Origin: a virus
IMG/VR virus record: IMGVR_UViG_3300042556_001991
Span: 1-64,000 of that record
Strand: one strand, 5' to 3'
DNA: 64,000 nucleotides
Made by a program: the position numbers and the translations under genes. Shown piece by piece: positions 18,901-31,200 of the stretch (positions are counted from its first letter, which is position 1; each line of letters opens with the position of its first letter). The notes under the pieces were generated by a model that saw nothing but the letters and a program-made list of their open reading frames with translations, did not search any database and had not been told where the DNA came from.

Positions 18901-19785
18901 ACATTTCCCGAATGGCAAAAACCAGTTGAAAGTTTTATTAAACCAATTTATTATAAAGGAACTCAAAGAAATCCTCTTTTAGCTGCTGGAATAGGCGCAT
19001 TTGCGCTTGGTTCATTTGGTAAAACCAAAAGAATGCAAACAGCGCTTGCAACTGTTGGCGCATTAACAACGGGTGGTTATTCAGCTCTTCAAAAGATGAA
19101 AGAAACTAGATACATTCCGATAAATAGAAAAAAAGAATTAGCTCTTGAAGAGTATACTGATATTCTAACTTATGTAAAAAATAGAACAGCTGCAGCCAGA
19201 GCAGAAAAAGTTGGAGATATAGAATCAGCTAAACAATTTATGTTAGCTAGTAAAAAAACAATGTATGGTGCAGACCTTAATACGCAATCAATAGATCAAC
19301 TAGCAGCAGCAATACCAAAAAGAAAAAGAGAACACTTTAGAGCAATGCTTGAAGCTCCAAAAAGTGAGAGAGGTCGAATACTATCTACTGCTGGAAGATT
19401 AGAAAGAAGAATATACGAGGCTGCATGGGGTATGCCAGTAGAAAGAAAGCCGGATCTAGTAAACTATTTTACTAGACACGAACTTCCTGGACCGGGTTCT
19501 GAAGTATGGCATCCAAATACAAATATGGAACACGTAAAAATAAAAATGGGCCAGTCAATGGGACTTGAAATGTCTCAAATGGGTTACTTCCCACAGCAAA
19601 TAAAAGAAGCAAATTTAGTCAATCCTAGTTACCCAATGTTTGGGCAAAGTAATTCTTCTCCAGAAGATGTTAGATCTAAGTTGCAAAGATTAATGTTTGA
19701 TATGGGAATAAGTGGAAATATATCTCCAGTAATGAATAATTCAAATCCAGGTTCAGTAAATATTATGGCTGGAATAAGAGGCTAA
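12951..19785 (+). CDS. Tape-measure-type giant tail protein, requires +1 recoding
   Basis: With one +1 shift at CGG 13173 this reads as a single 2277-aa protein; the zero frame would stop after 86 residues. The N-terminus has a hydrophobic Ala/Gly/Val segment (MASAMIATGVAATVAGKFV) directly before the shift. The rest is long, mainly helical and charged, with another Gly/Ala-rich hydrophobic patch near residue 2015 (LLAAGIGAFALGSFG). It follows the chaperone-like pair, where tape-measure genes lie, and its length would correspond to a tail of some hundreds of nanometres. Two further large genes with similar hydrophobic ends follow, so the ruler function might be shared. The ribosome site is GAGGGGGTGA. 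No enzymatic domain recognised. Confidence 0.65.
13173..13176 (+). other. +1 recoding site CGGA (site 3)
   Basis: Context is AAA ATA CGG AAA AGC. Reading ATA C|GGA AAA GCT opens 2203 codons that would otherwise lack a start. CGG is codon 75. Confidence 0.88.
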
Positions 19786-19789
19786 CAAT

Positions 19790-22700
19790 ATGGTAGACGC
19801 AAACAAATCAACATTTGCCAGAAGTCTTGGTAGACAAATAAGTGAATTACCAAGTTCCCTTGTAACAAGTCAAGACATCTATGCAAGAGGTTTAGTAAGA
19901 TTTGATAAAACTACTAACGAGTTGGTTAACACTATAACCGGAAAGGCCTATGATACTTTAGAGGAAGCAATAGAGGCAACTAGTTTATACGGCATTTCTG
20001 AAGTAAATGTATTTACTGGAGCAAGAGGAATTTTATCTCCCGATCCATCTGGCTATGGTCCTCTTTCTAACTTAACATCTAATATTAATGAATATCTAAG
20101 ATTAGACAACCCAGAAGCAAAAGCATTTAGATCTAGGAATAAAATACTTAGTGATCTTGAAGGAAAAAATATTGAATTAGTAAGAGTTGGATATTCTAAA
20201 ACTTCAGAAGAAACACTTGGTGCTATGTCATTACTCTATCACGATGAATTAAGTTATCCAGAATTAGTAGGAGATCGCATTAATATAGCTGGCAAGGTAT
20301 CATCAGGGGAACTTGCTGCTCCTGGATATTTAGCTTCTAGAGATGGATCTGCAATATTACTTAGGTTAAGATATCAAACTGATGAAGGTTACAAATTCTT
20401 AACCGGAGAAGAAACTCAATTATTAATGAATACGGTAGACGCTCAATTCTTTAACGTAGATAGATTAGCAAAACTTATAAACCCATTAAATCCTGATGGA
20501 TCTATGAATTTTGGAAAAAATGTAGAACAAATATTAGGTGGTCAACTTGGGAAGTCTCAAAAAAGACAATGGCAAAGCTTAGTACCAAGAAATATGGTTA
20601 TCGATGAAACCGGAATTGATAAAATGGTTGACCATTTATCAACAAAAGTAGCTAGTAGGTTTAAGGATATAGCTCCAAAAACTCTTGAAGATTCATATTT
20701 ATTTTACGATCCAGCATTAGAAACAACTTTAAAAGCTTTTGGCTTAGAAGAAACTTATACTAATACCTTGTTGGGAAATACATCTCTCACTAGAGAGGGC
20801 AGGTTAGGAGTGATAAGAGAGAGGCTTGGAACACGAATTGCAATGGAGGGAGAAACATCTCAATCAGCTCAACAATATTTTCGTTCAGCACTAGAACTTT
20901 CAGGATTAGATGGGGATGAAGAATTTAATGAATTTGCAAATATAATACAATCTCAATTTAGAGAAACTATTGCAGATAAAAAAAATCAAAAAATATCACT
21001 TGATGATATTATATCAAGAATAGAAAAAATATCCGGTAAAGAGGGCGTCCCCGCAGAACTTAAGGGTAAATATCAAACATATGTAAATGCCCTAAGTGAA
21101 ATGAAAAAGATAGATGATGGTTCCGGTTTCATCACAGGTATACCAATGAGACAGCATGCTGTAGAATTAAAGTCTTCGATAGAAGAAGCCAGAGCAATAT
21201 TAAATGCAAAAACATATTCTGAAGGAAGTGATGAAGTCGCAATACTTACTGGAAAAATTAGTAATTTTACAGCTGAACTAAATAGAGTTGCGACAAATGC
21301 CGATGAATTTTTAGACGGAGGAGAATTACTTTTAAGAGAATTTGAACATGACACAGCTAGAATGTTCATAGGGAGAGGTCAGGGTAAATCTGTATTTGAC
21401 TTAATACAAGGAAAAATAGAACAACGTTTGGGTAGACTAGGTTACATAGGTGCTGGCTCAACTGAACTCCTTAAAAAAGAAATTAGTTTTGCTAGATTAG
21501 CAGCTCCTGGAAGTGAAGAATTGGGTCAAAACGTTGGTCAACAAATCACAATGAATATAAGTACTGGGCATGGCAGAGACATGGTTTACAGTGAACCACA
21601 AGCTATGATATTTCATAGAGAGCAATATGGTCAGGATTTTCAAAGACAAGTTGGTGAATCAGCTGAAGTCCTTAAGGCGGAAATAAAAAATATTTCTGAC
21701 GGAATAGTTAGTGAAAGAATGAGAAGATCTATCATTTCAGACGCAGCTCTAGATGTAGAGGGCATGGATCCACAGACTGTAGTTGAAAGATTTGGAAGCA
21801 AACAAAACGCACTTGACATTAGAACTACTGCAAGAAATTTACAACAACATTTATCTTCTGGTACCGTAAAGGTTAATGAAATACCAGAGCTTGCTAACGA
21901 GCTATTAAAACAAGCTCAAAGAGAAGCATTTAGAAAGGGTAAAACATATAGGGCATTTAGACCAGGTCAAAACAATGTGGATGTTGAAATATATAACTTC
22001 GCAATGCCTTATGCGCAAAGACAGGCTATAGATACCGAAGGAGCAGTATCGAGACGTGGTAAGAAAAAAATTCTTGGCGTTACCGATGATACAACATTTA
22101 ATAGGTTCACATCTAAAATTGGAGATGAATCATTAGGAACAGCTGAAAATATTAATTTATCTTTGTTTAAATTTAGACACGTGGGACACAAAATGCTAAT
22201 ACCAGATGTCGCAGCTTCGAGTCTAGGTTTATACGAAGCTGGTGGTGGATTCGACTTAGATGACAAGTGGATAACTAATTTGCAATCAGTTAAAAATTCT
22301 CAAGGTGTAAGACAACTTGTATCATTTGCTTGGCGTCAACCAACTGGTCCTCAGGAGTTTGCATTACTAGCGCCACATCTAGATGAAGATACCATAATGA
22401 GAATGTTCGGAGATGAAACTCAGATGGGCCAAAGGTTTAGAAATGTCTCCAATGCGGTATCCGAAATGATAAATGATAGAACTGGATTCGTTCTTGGTCT
22501 TTCAGGTGATTTAAAAAATCAAGCTTCAGCTGAAGCTATGGAAAGTTTAAGCAAAGAAGATAAAATATTTAAATATCTTAATTCTTTAGCTCACGGACAA
22601 AAGCCTATAGCACAACAATTTAAAAAATCAGCTGGAGATATAACTCAAGAAGATTTACAAAGAGCAATATTTAAGTTAGTTGATTTAAATGGAGAGGGAG

Positions 22701-25700
22701 AAACAGGAAAAATAGTTAACTTATTTGATGGAGAAGTGGGCGTTAACGTAGACGACTTTGCAAGGCAGTACATGGGTGCTGGTGAAGGTGGAGTTAGTGC
22801 AGTAAAACATAAGTTCTTAAACATTGGAGCAACATCACAGTCTATACTTAAAAAAGTAGCTTCAACTGAAGCTGGAACGATGTTAAAGTTGAATCCAGAT
22901 GAAATACTAAAATCTGGAAACAACGGACTTATAGCAAGCTATAGACAAAGTAACTTAACTCAGATTATGAAATCTTCAGCTACTCCTACAAGTGATCCAA
23001 TTTTTGTAAGTAAAATTCAAACTATGTTTGATGACTTCGCAGGCGCTGGTTCTTATCAAGCAGCTAGGCAAGCAGCTGGTAGCGCAGTAACAGATATGGA
23101 TTTTGCCATTAGATCATCAGGCGGTTTATTTGGATTAGCTAGTGAAAGAAACATGGAAGAAGTAGTAATACGGAGTTAAAACCGCCCTGGACGCAATGTT
23201 CCAAAGAGCTAACGTTGCTTCAATGTCAGCCCCTAGGGGTGAATTAGGCAAGTATGTCAATAGGCTTGGTTGGGCAGTTTCTTCAGAAGAGCAAAGACTT
23301 GCAGCCATTGGAAGAATATTAGAGTATGCGAAAGGACCAAATGGAAGTGTGGAGTTAGAAGAATTAGCTACAAGAATTCAAGCAGCTACATCCCTTGTCT
23401 TTAACCCAGAAGGCGCAATTGACGCAGGTGTAGGCGCAAAGATGAAAGTAAATTTATCTGCATCAAATAGTGATTTATTAATGGCGTTCAACCTCACTAG
23501 AGGAGCTGGTTTTTCTGATGAGATAGCTCAAGCAAGTTTGGGCAACGCATTATATTCTTTGTTGTCAGCAGATGAAGAAAATAATAAACTTCTTCCCTTA
23601 GCAAAGAGAGCCGGATTAGTCGATGACTCTGGAGAATTTATTGGTTCAGCTGAAGAAGTAATGAGCAAAATACTTGCTAGGAATGATGAACTCAGCAAAG
23701 AACTAATAGGCGTAGTAAACCTAGCGTCGGACAATGTCGGTAATGCCTTAGTTAAAAACACCGCACAACAGATGGGCATGATAAGAGTACTACAAGAGTT
23801 GTATCCTGATATAAAGTTTGACGGAATAGGAATGGTTGGTTTTGATCAATTTTCTTCAGACTTAAAATTATCTACAATTATAGATGACGCAAGGAATGGA
23901 GATATCAACACGGTTATAAATTCTATTGTTGAAGGCGCCGAAAGAGTAACAGAAATACTTAACGTTTCTTTGCCAGAAAATAGTGTGATATCTAAAATAA
24001 ATAATATTGCAAGAGCTGGAGATGATATTGCCGGTAGACTAGTTTCAGGAGAAGAAGCTAAATTTAATCTTTTAGAAATTTTTCAACTAGATGAAGAAGG
24101 AATGAAAAATTATGGAATAAAAGATCCACTTACAATTATGGAAAATGTTAATGAAGACATACTCAAGTTTCAAAATAGAATGAAACAAAAATCATTTAAC
24201 CCGTATGCTCCAATAAAAGGACTTGATCTCGCATTTGTTACGCCAGAGTTGGATGCAACAATGAAGCGATTAACTGGTGAAATTACAACAAGCCTGCAAG
24301 ATGTAACTGGAAATTATGGAAAATCAATAGAAGATTTGATAATACAAAATAATATTTTAGAACAAGTTGAAAGAACTCCAAAATTTAATAGATCAACACT
24401 TAATCCAAGAACATCTTTAGCAAAATCTTTAATGAGTCAGGGTATTGTAGATAGAGGAGAATTAGATAGATTGAAAGATTTTCCTTCAGAACAAGCGTAT
24501 AAAAATCTTAAGGATATAGTTACAGGAAGTCTTACAGCCTCAAGAGACTCAGCTCAATTGGAAACTAGAAATGCTGTTCAAAAATTTTTTACAGATTACA
24601 CTCAAGAACTTCAAAATGTTGGCCCAGGAAGTAAAGCACCTAGCGTAGAAGATGTAATGGACAGACTTCTATTTGAAATAGAACGAATGAAAAATGCAAA
24701 TCGTGTCCGCAATGCTACCATAATTCAACAAGTTCAAACCACTATGGGCGGAATGCTTGAAGCGGTTCTTAAATCAGCTGAACCAATCGAAATCGCTATA
24801 CCCGGAATGGAAAAATTTTCTGTTCAAAATTTAGCTTCTTACGTTAGAACTAATAATGAATTAAGATTAACTAAAGGATTTGCGGCGCAACAAACAAATG
24901 ATATGGTTGCTTTAATAGAAGCACTTTCAAGTAAACGCGCTATCGAACGGCATGAGCGCTGATCCAAATCTATTGGTTCCAAAAAACTTAATGGATAAAG
25001 ACTTTTTATCTAATCTATTTAAAACAGATATAGGCTCAGCAACAAATGCTGAAACAGGAATTTTAGGATCAATACCAAAATTAGTTAATGCAGAAGAGGT
25101 ACAGCAAGTCTTAGATGGTATGAGCGGATCATCAATAAAGATGGATCTCTTAGAAGACTTTCTTTCCTTTAATGAAGATCCTATAAGAACAGAAAATATG
25201 ATCGCTGAAAGGACTAGAAACGCTGCTGTTGCAGAAGGTATAAATGATGAGAAAGTAATCGCAGCAAGAATCTCAAATAGACAAAGAACAATTGGTTTAA
25301 TCAGACAAAGATATACTGCACTAGAAAATCAAAAAGACGAGGTCTATCAACAGTTTAAAAGATTTGCTGAAGACGGCGGTGCAGTAACGGCAGAGGGTGT
25401 AATCACTCCTCGTATAACAAAAGAAGCCACTGAAGATTCAATGGGAACAATAAGTGAATCAATAGAAAGTATGATGAAAAGATTCATCCGTGAAAATGAA
25501 GATAACGAAACTAGAGCTGCCAGGGCAGCATCTGAATCATTTGCTGAAACTGTTCCACTAGCTTCTGGAAAGTACACAAGAATACAGGACTTCATTAAGT
25601 CGCCGCAAATGAGAGAGATGTACCAAGGGGCTTTAAGAAATAAAGGAAAGATAGCTGGTGTAGCTGCACTTGCTACTGGACTAGCAGTCTTTGGTTCAAT

Positions 25701-25990
25701 CAATAAAAAAGAAAGAACACAAGAAGCAATGTCTGGACCTCCATTGTTACCTGGTGGAAATCCATATGAGAGAATTCCAACTCAACAAATGCAAATACCT
25801 GATGCTCCAATAGCTTCTGGGAATCAAGGAATGTCTTATAACATATCGGTTAACGGTGATCAAGCGCAGATGGAAGAATTGATGAATAGAGCTCGGATTA
25901 GTAACAAATGGACAGGTTAGAGGTACTATGCATAACAGCCTACCTTCTCTAGGACGCGATCCCTACAACGATATAGCGGGTTCTTTTTAG
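19790..25990 (+). CDS. Large tape-measure-region virion protein, requires three +1 recodings
   Basis: Three successive +1 shifts at CGG codons (23171, 24948, 25894) join four open segments of 1127, 592, 315 and 31 codons into a 2065-aa protein. The last segment replaces an ordinary-looking end with one finishing HNSLPSLGRDPYNDIAGSF. Near residue 820 is GGGFDLDDKWITNL, preceded by KMLIPDV; this resembles the acidic metal-binding loop of double-psi-barrel RNA polymerases found in some phage virions, but the spacing is not canonical. Near the C-terminus a hydrophobic segment (GVAALATGLAVFGS) matches the ends of neighbouring proteins. The gene starts five bases after the previous stop. It is probably a virion or ejected protein; exact function unknown. 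Confidence 0.62.
23171..23174 (+). other. +1 recoding site CGGA (site 4)
   Basis: Context is GTA ATA CGG AGT TAA. Reading ATA C|GGA GTT AAA continues for 592 codons. First of three sites in this gene. Confidence 0.86.
24948..24951 (+). other. +1 recoding site CGGC (site 5, only non-CGGA site)
   Basis: Context is ATC GAA CGG CAT GAG CGC TGA. Reading GAA C|GGC ATG AGC continues the protein. GCGCT (24937-24941) and AGCGC (24955-24959) could pair around the site. The ATG just after it could in principle serve as a start, but it has no ribosome site. Confidence 0.8.
25894..25897 (+). other. +1 recoding site CGGA (site 6)
   Basis: Context is AGA GCT CGG ATT AGT. The zero frame would end eight codons later at an unremarkable stop. 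The +1 frame adds 31 residues ending in HNSLPSLGRDPYNDIAGSF, a composition typical of a real C-terminus. This site would go unnoticed in standard annotation. Confidence 0.78.
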
Positions 25991-26017
25991 TTTTATATTA
26001 AAGGATAAATTAATTTT

Positions 26018-28236
26018 ATGTCAGATGTGAATCCAAATATGCTAGAACTAGCTAAAAAACTAGTTCCTTCAATTGAAGAAGGTATGCCTGAAGATATTGC
26101 GCAAGCTTTTGCTGAAGGAAAAATAAAAACTATTTTTAGAACAACAGAAAATGCTGGTCTTAGTACTGCAGCTAAATTAGGTAAAAGTAGTTTTGGCGGA
26201 AGAGTAGATCCAGGATCTACATATTTTCTCCATGAAAATGGAGGCATTGCTAGATTCGGAAGGCACGGTGCAGGGTGGGGAGATGATAGATCTGTAAAAG
26301 GTTCACATCTTGATTCAAAAAAGTCTTCCTTTTTAGACGAAGCTATTTTCACTAATGGTGATAATAAATATCAGAATAGCACCCTCAATAGAGGTATGGT
26401 GGATTCAGGAATCTCCTCAGGCGAAGCATATGCCACACCTAAAATTGGACACAGTTTAGTTGAATTTGATTCTGATTTCTCAAGAGTTCATACTGGTCAT
26501 CCAGTATCTGATATCTATCATTCTTCTGGTTCTGTTGAGTATTTACCAGAAATTGGTGGGTCATTTAAGGCCGGTAGTACAATTAATCCAGTTAACACTG
26601 ATATAAATAGTATAGATATTGTATCCGAAAAAGGAAGCACTATACCTAGACTGAAATCAGGTTCTTCTCCAGAGGAAGTCTTTCAAGCTGAATCTCAAGC
26701 CAGAGCTAACGCTATGTTTGATTCTGATTATGCAGCACACCAAAAAGCAAATAAATTAAAATCCTTAGCAGAAAATCCAGATGATCTTTATGCAAAGTAT
26801 TTAGATCATGTTGGTAGAATAAAATCAGAAGGTGGAATTTTATCTCCGGACAGCATTTCTCTGCGGAGGTGGTTTCCCCGATGCCTACATAAATGATCCG
26901 ATTTCAATCGGAAGAAAAGCATTAACCGATCTTTCGCACGAGGTTGAAATACCTAATGCAATTAATGAATTAGAAAGTATATTAAATACTAATACTAATT
27001 ATGCACATCAAGCAATATTAAATGAAGCTAAAGATAATCGCAATGTGGTGGTTAATGGTGAGACTTTTCAAGATTTAAAAGCCAATCCTAAATATAGCCC
27101 ATCTGGTTCTGCTACTATTGAAGAAATTGAAACAGTTCTTAAAAAAGAACAAATACAAATGATGAGGTCAAGAGCTTCGGGCTTACCAACCGGTTCTGCC
27201 ACAGTAGCAAATGCTAATGCCAGAGCAGCAGCAGCAGCAACTAAAAAGCCATTGATTCAACCAGACAAAGCTGATTTCCTGCCACAACAAATGGTTAATG
27301 GAAGATCTGTAAATAAGGTTCCTTCAGCAATGTCAGTTGAAGAACTGGTTGATAGAAGAGCTAAAGTATATGATAAATTACTAGATCCAGAATATTCTAA
27401 TGTCCACCCAAGTTCTACCGGTACTGGCGCAATGCACAATGTGGATAGGGGCACGATAGGGCACATAGATACAGAACTCGCTAAACGCGGAGAAGATATT
27501 TCAATGCTTCCTGATGCTCCAGCGTATGATCCAGATTATGTTCCTGGATCAGGTAAAAGAGCTCCATATTTAAGATCAAAAATAGATGAAGCCGCAGCTC
27601 AATCAGAAGTAATTATAGCAGGAGCCTCAGATACTGCTGCCGCTGCATCTGCAGCAGCTACCATGGAAGCAGATAACTTAGCTTCTACTGTAACGGCAGC
27701 AGCTTCAACGCGTTCAGCAGCTCCCGCAGGTGCTGTAGCGGAAGCTGTAGTTGCTGGCGGCAGCGTAACAGCGGTAACTGCAGCTGCTACAAAAGCATCT
27801 AATGGTATTTTAAATATAGGTAAAAAAATAATTTCTAAACCCAAGAATATGGCAGCCGTAGGAGTTGCAGTTGCCGCAGGAGCAATTGCATTTCGGAGCA
27901 ACTAAAAAAAGTAGTGGATCAAATCAAGCAAACATGCATGGATATTCTCCAGAATCGCAAGTGCCATCAGATCCAATGAGAGGCTCATATGAAGGTTACA
28001 TGAATTCATCTCCAGCTTATGTACAAGCTAATGGAGCTGGCTATGATGATCCAGCTAATCAACAAGCTAGGTATAGACAAAAGACATCATCGATATTAGG
28101 AGACACCCCAACATTTACTCCTATTTCAAATAATATGAATAACTCTGCTATAATAGATAACTATTCAAGTTCTTTAAAACAAAACTCTTCTGGAGATAGA
28201 CTAAATAAAATGAACCATATTGAAAGAATGTTTTAG
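26018..28236 (+). CDS. Tape-measure-region virion protein, requires two +1 recodings
   Basis: Shifts at CGG 26864 and 27894 join segments of 282, 343 and 113 codons into a 738-aa protein. The N-terminal half is soluble-looking with Gly/His-rich stretches (GGIARFGRHGAGWGDD, PKIGHSLVEFDSD). The middle is helical, and then comes a very Ala-rich region. The second shift lies exactly at the end of a hydrophobic segment (GVAVAAGAIAF). The residues after it, G-ATKK, align with FG-SINKK in the preceding gene, supporting Gly at the shift point. The ribosome site is AAAGGA. No family recognised; position between the giant tail proteins suggests a structural or ejected role. Confidence 0.58.
26864..26867 (+). 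other. +1 recoding site CGGA (site 7)
   Basis: Context is TCT CTG CGG AGG TGG. Reading CTG C|GGA GGT GGT continues as GGGFPDAYINDPISIG. CGG is codon 283. Confidence 0.85.
27894..27897 (+). other. +1 recoding site CGGA (site 8)
   Basis: Context is GCA TTT CGG AGC AAC TAA. Reading TTT C|GGA GCA ACT continues to 28236. The restored F-G-A sequence parallels F-G-S at the same point of the paralogous hydrophobic end in the preceding gene. Confidence 0.86.
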
Positions 28237-28245
28237 GTAGTATCT

Positions 28246-31200
28246 ATGACGATAAATCAAGAAGCATTCTATTATATAAAAGAACAGTTTACTACCAAGC
28301 AGCAAGTAGACGATTACGTTCTTGAAATCCAACAGATAACATTAAACGCAAATTCAAACGCACTTGAAAATGCAGCACTAGCTAAACTGCAAACAGTTCT
28401 ACCTGGTTTTGAAGGCACAGTAGGTGTGTGGGCTGGTAAAAGAATACCATGGGGTATCAAAATTGCTCCACCTGATTTTAGCGATATTGCTTGGCGCAAT
28501 GCAGCAATTAGGGCACTTAAACGACAGGATACAAGAACTGGCGAAAATCCAGTAGATTATATAGTCAAAGAGATCCTAAAGAAGTTTGATGAAAAAATAC
28601 CAACTAAAAATATCGATCTAACAGATATAGCTTACGCAAAAGCATTTGAGGCATGGTATGTAGGTATTGGTAAGAGCGGCTCATGTTGGAGTGCTATAGA
28701 GTCAGCTACAATAATGGCTAGTTTTATTGCACAAAGAGTAAAAGATTTTAATATAGGTAGCGATAATCCAGAAGACACACCGCAAACACCAGAAGATGTT
28801 CAAGAGCCTCCAGCCGTTGAAGAAGATTTACTTGGTCCATCAATAGAAAGAGCAGCGGTTTTAGAAGAATTTATATCTCGTGGAGCGGCTATAATTGGTT
28901 TTGATCATTCGGATAATTCTTATTCGTCAATTAGTCAGTATTATGAAAATTTAGTAAGAAAAAATAATCCAAGTTTTGTTTACGATAGAGCTTTTCAAGA
29001 TAATTACGTTAATCAATTCATAGCAGTTGCATCCCCAACTATGGATATAATTAAATTGAATGACACTTATCAAAAATCTTTATTTGACAAGATTGAAGCG
29101 TCAGGTCTTTTTGATTTATTAAGTTATATCGACGCAATGCAGGCATATGGTAGATCCAGATTGTCTACTCTTGAAAGAGTTAGCGGTAGCGCCGGTGCAG
29201 CAAATGTATTAGATGGAGTAAGAGATACTGGTTGGCTTCAACAGCTTACTGTTGTCCTACAAAGACTTTCTAGAGACCCCGTAACACTAGCCACTATTTA
29301 TAGATACTTCCCAGAACTAGTTAACTTTTTCTTCGCCGCACTAGCATCAACAGCTGACTATTCAAATGATGGAAAAGGTGGCGGATCAGAAGACCCGCTT
29401 AATGATGGTCAAGCAGTATTAAATGATTTGATGGCTTCTCTTGGCCAAGTCAATGGTGAGAATATCTTTACTGGCGCGTGGGACTTAATTAATACTGGTC
29501 AAAGAATAGAAAAAGCAATTTCAGAATTTCCATTTAGGCAAAATATTCCACCATCTTCTCCAGATATATTTCATCTTAGATTAGGCGCATCTAATTTTTA
29601 TGTTCCACCAATTGGCATAGATGTTCAGACGCAGTTCAAAACAAGTAGCTTAGGAGAAGGCGCGCTAAGACAAAAAAACAGTCCAAAGTTTAACTCCGGA
29701 TACAAGCATACAACTATTAGTATGCAATTATTCTTTCCCAACTATGAAGAGATATGGGGTATTTCAATTGAGGACGCCTCAAAAATTACTCTTAAAGATA
29801 ACTTCACAATAGACTTCAGTGGCAATGGCGACAATGAAGAAAAGATAGATAAGTTCCTTTCCTCATTAAGAGGCTTAGTTGCTGCATTCAAGTATGCCCC
29901 ATTCCTTCCGATTAGAAATCATTATTTAAATTCTGTATACGGAATAACAGGCGTTGCACTACACGGCATGTCGATTTCCACAATACCAAGTTATCCTTTT
30001 GCGCTAGTCGTTACATTGAATCTGTACAACTTTAATCACAAGCCATTCCTACCAATGCTTAATGACTTTAATCAAGCAATACATTGGGGTAAGTTTAGGC
30101 AGTATATGGGCAAGGCAGCTGGAGCTCTTCATAATTATATAAATGAAGAATTTTTAATGTTTGGCAGAGAGGGTCTTATTAATGCAACGAGAGACGCAAT
30201 GATCTCAGTTGGGGAAGCAATGCTTGACACCGATAGGGATGGAGACGTCACTCAGGACGACCTAAGAGGCATGCAGGCGGCCTCTGATAGGCTCTCAGCC
30301 CAAGCTGGCATATCTCCTTCCAAGATCGTTAACGACGCTCTCCTTGGGTATAAGAACGAAGTGTTTACCACTAACGTAATTAGAGAATGGACGAATGGTA
30401 GCAATTTATCATTTTATATGCCAGCTGAAACTCAAACTAAAATATTTACTCCAGATATATCTGGATTTAGATCTGATGAAGAAAAAGGTTTGACTGATAC
30501 AGGTAGAAGTTTCTGGAATCAAATGTTGGCTAATTTTGGTATTGACATTAATGAATCAGCTGAATATCACAGAACATTAGATTCAGTTATAACGACCTCA
30601 ACGGGAAATGTAGTTGAGTATACTGTTAACCAAAAAATCTTACAAAGTATTGACATATTAACTGCGGGAAGAAATACAACAGATTTTCAAAAAAAGGCTT
30701 ATAATTTTATTATAACAAGTTTTATATTTCAGAATCCACAGCTTGACTCTGATAGAAAAGATTACTTAAGAGATTTTAATAGAACAGAAAATGCGTATGA
30801 AGATACGGAAAGATATGTTTTTGGAGCAATTGTTTTTAAAGATGAAACACTATCTCAAATAAAATCTTTCTTTAAATCTCAAGCTCTAACTACAAAATCA
30901 TATCTTGATTTTATGGTTGATGAGTATTTACAAAAAAGAGCAATAAATGCAGGAAAAACTAACGATACCAAATGGAAAGAAAATGAAAGATTAATAATCA
31001 GAGATCAGTTTGCCGCAGGGTATAGTTCTATGGTGTATGAAAGATTCTTTAAGGCTGGACCAATTAGAGATTTGATGGAGGCAGCTAGAGAAAGAAACGG
31101 GAGTTTTCACATAAGAGAGTGGGAAGTGCCGATGATAAGGGTTGACATAGATCCAGCTAACGCAATTGTTACTGACGTCTCTATCTCAATGAGTAATAAT

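Noticed and set aside
24952-24954. ATG at 24952 as an independent gene start
   Set aside because: It falls inside the continuous +1 reading right after CGGC and has no ribosome binding site.
27590-27900. Minus-strand ORF with a plausible-looking Ala-rich translation
   Set aside because: It mirrors an Ala-rich stretch of the + strand gene; no ribosome site and no similar minus-strand gene anywhere in the window.
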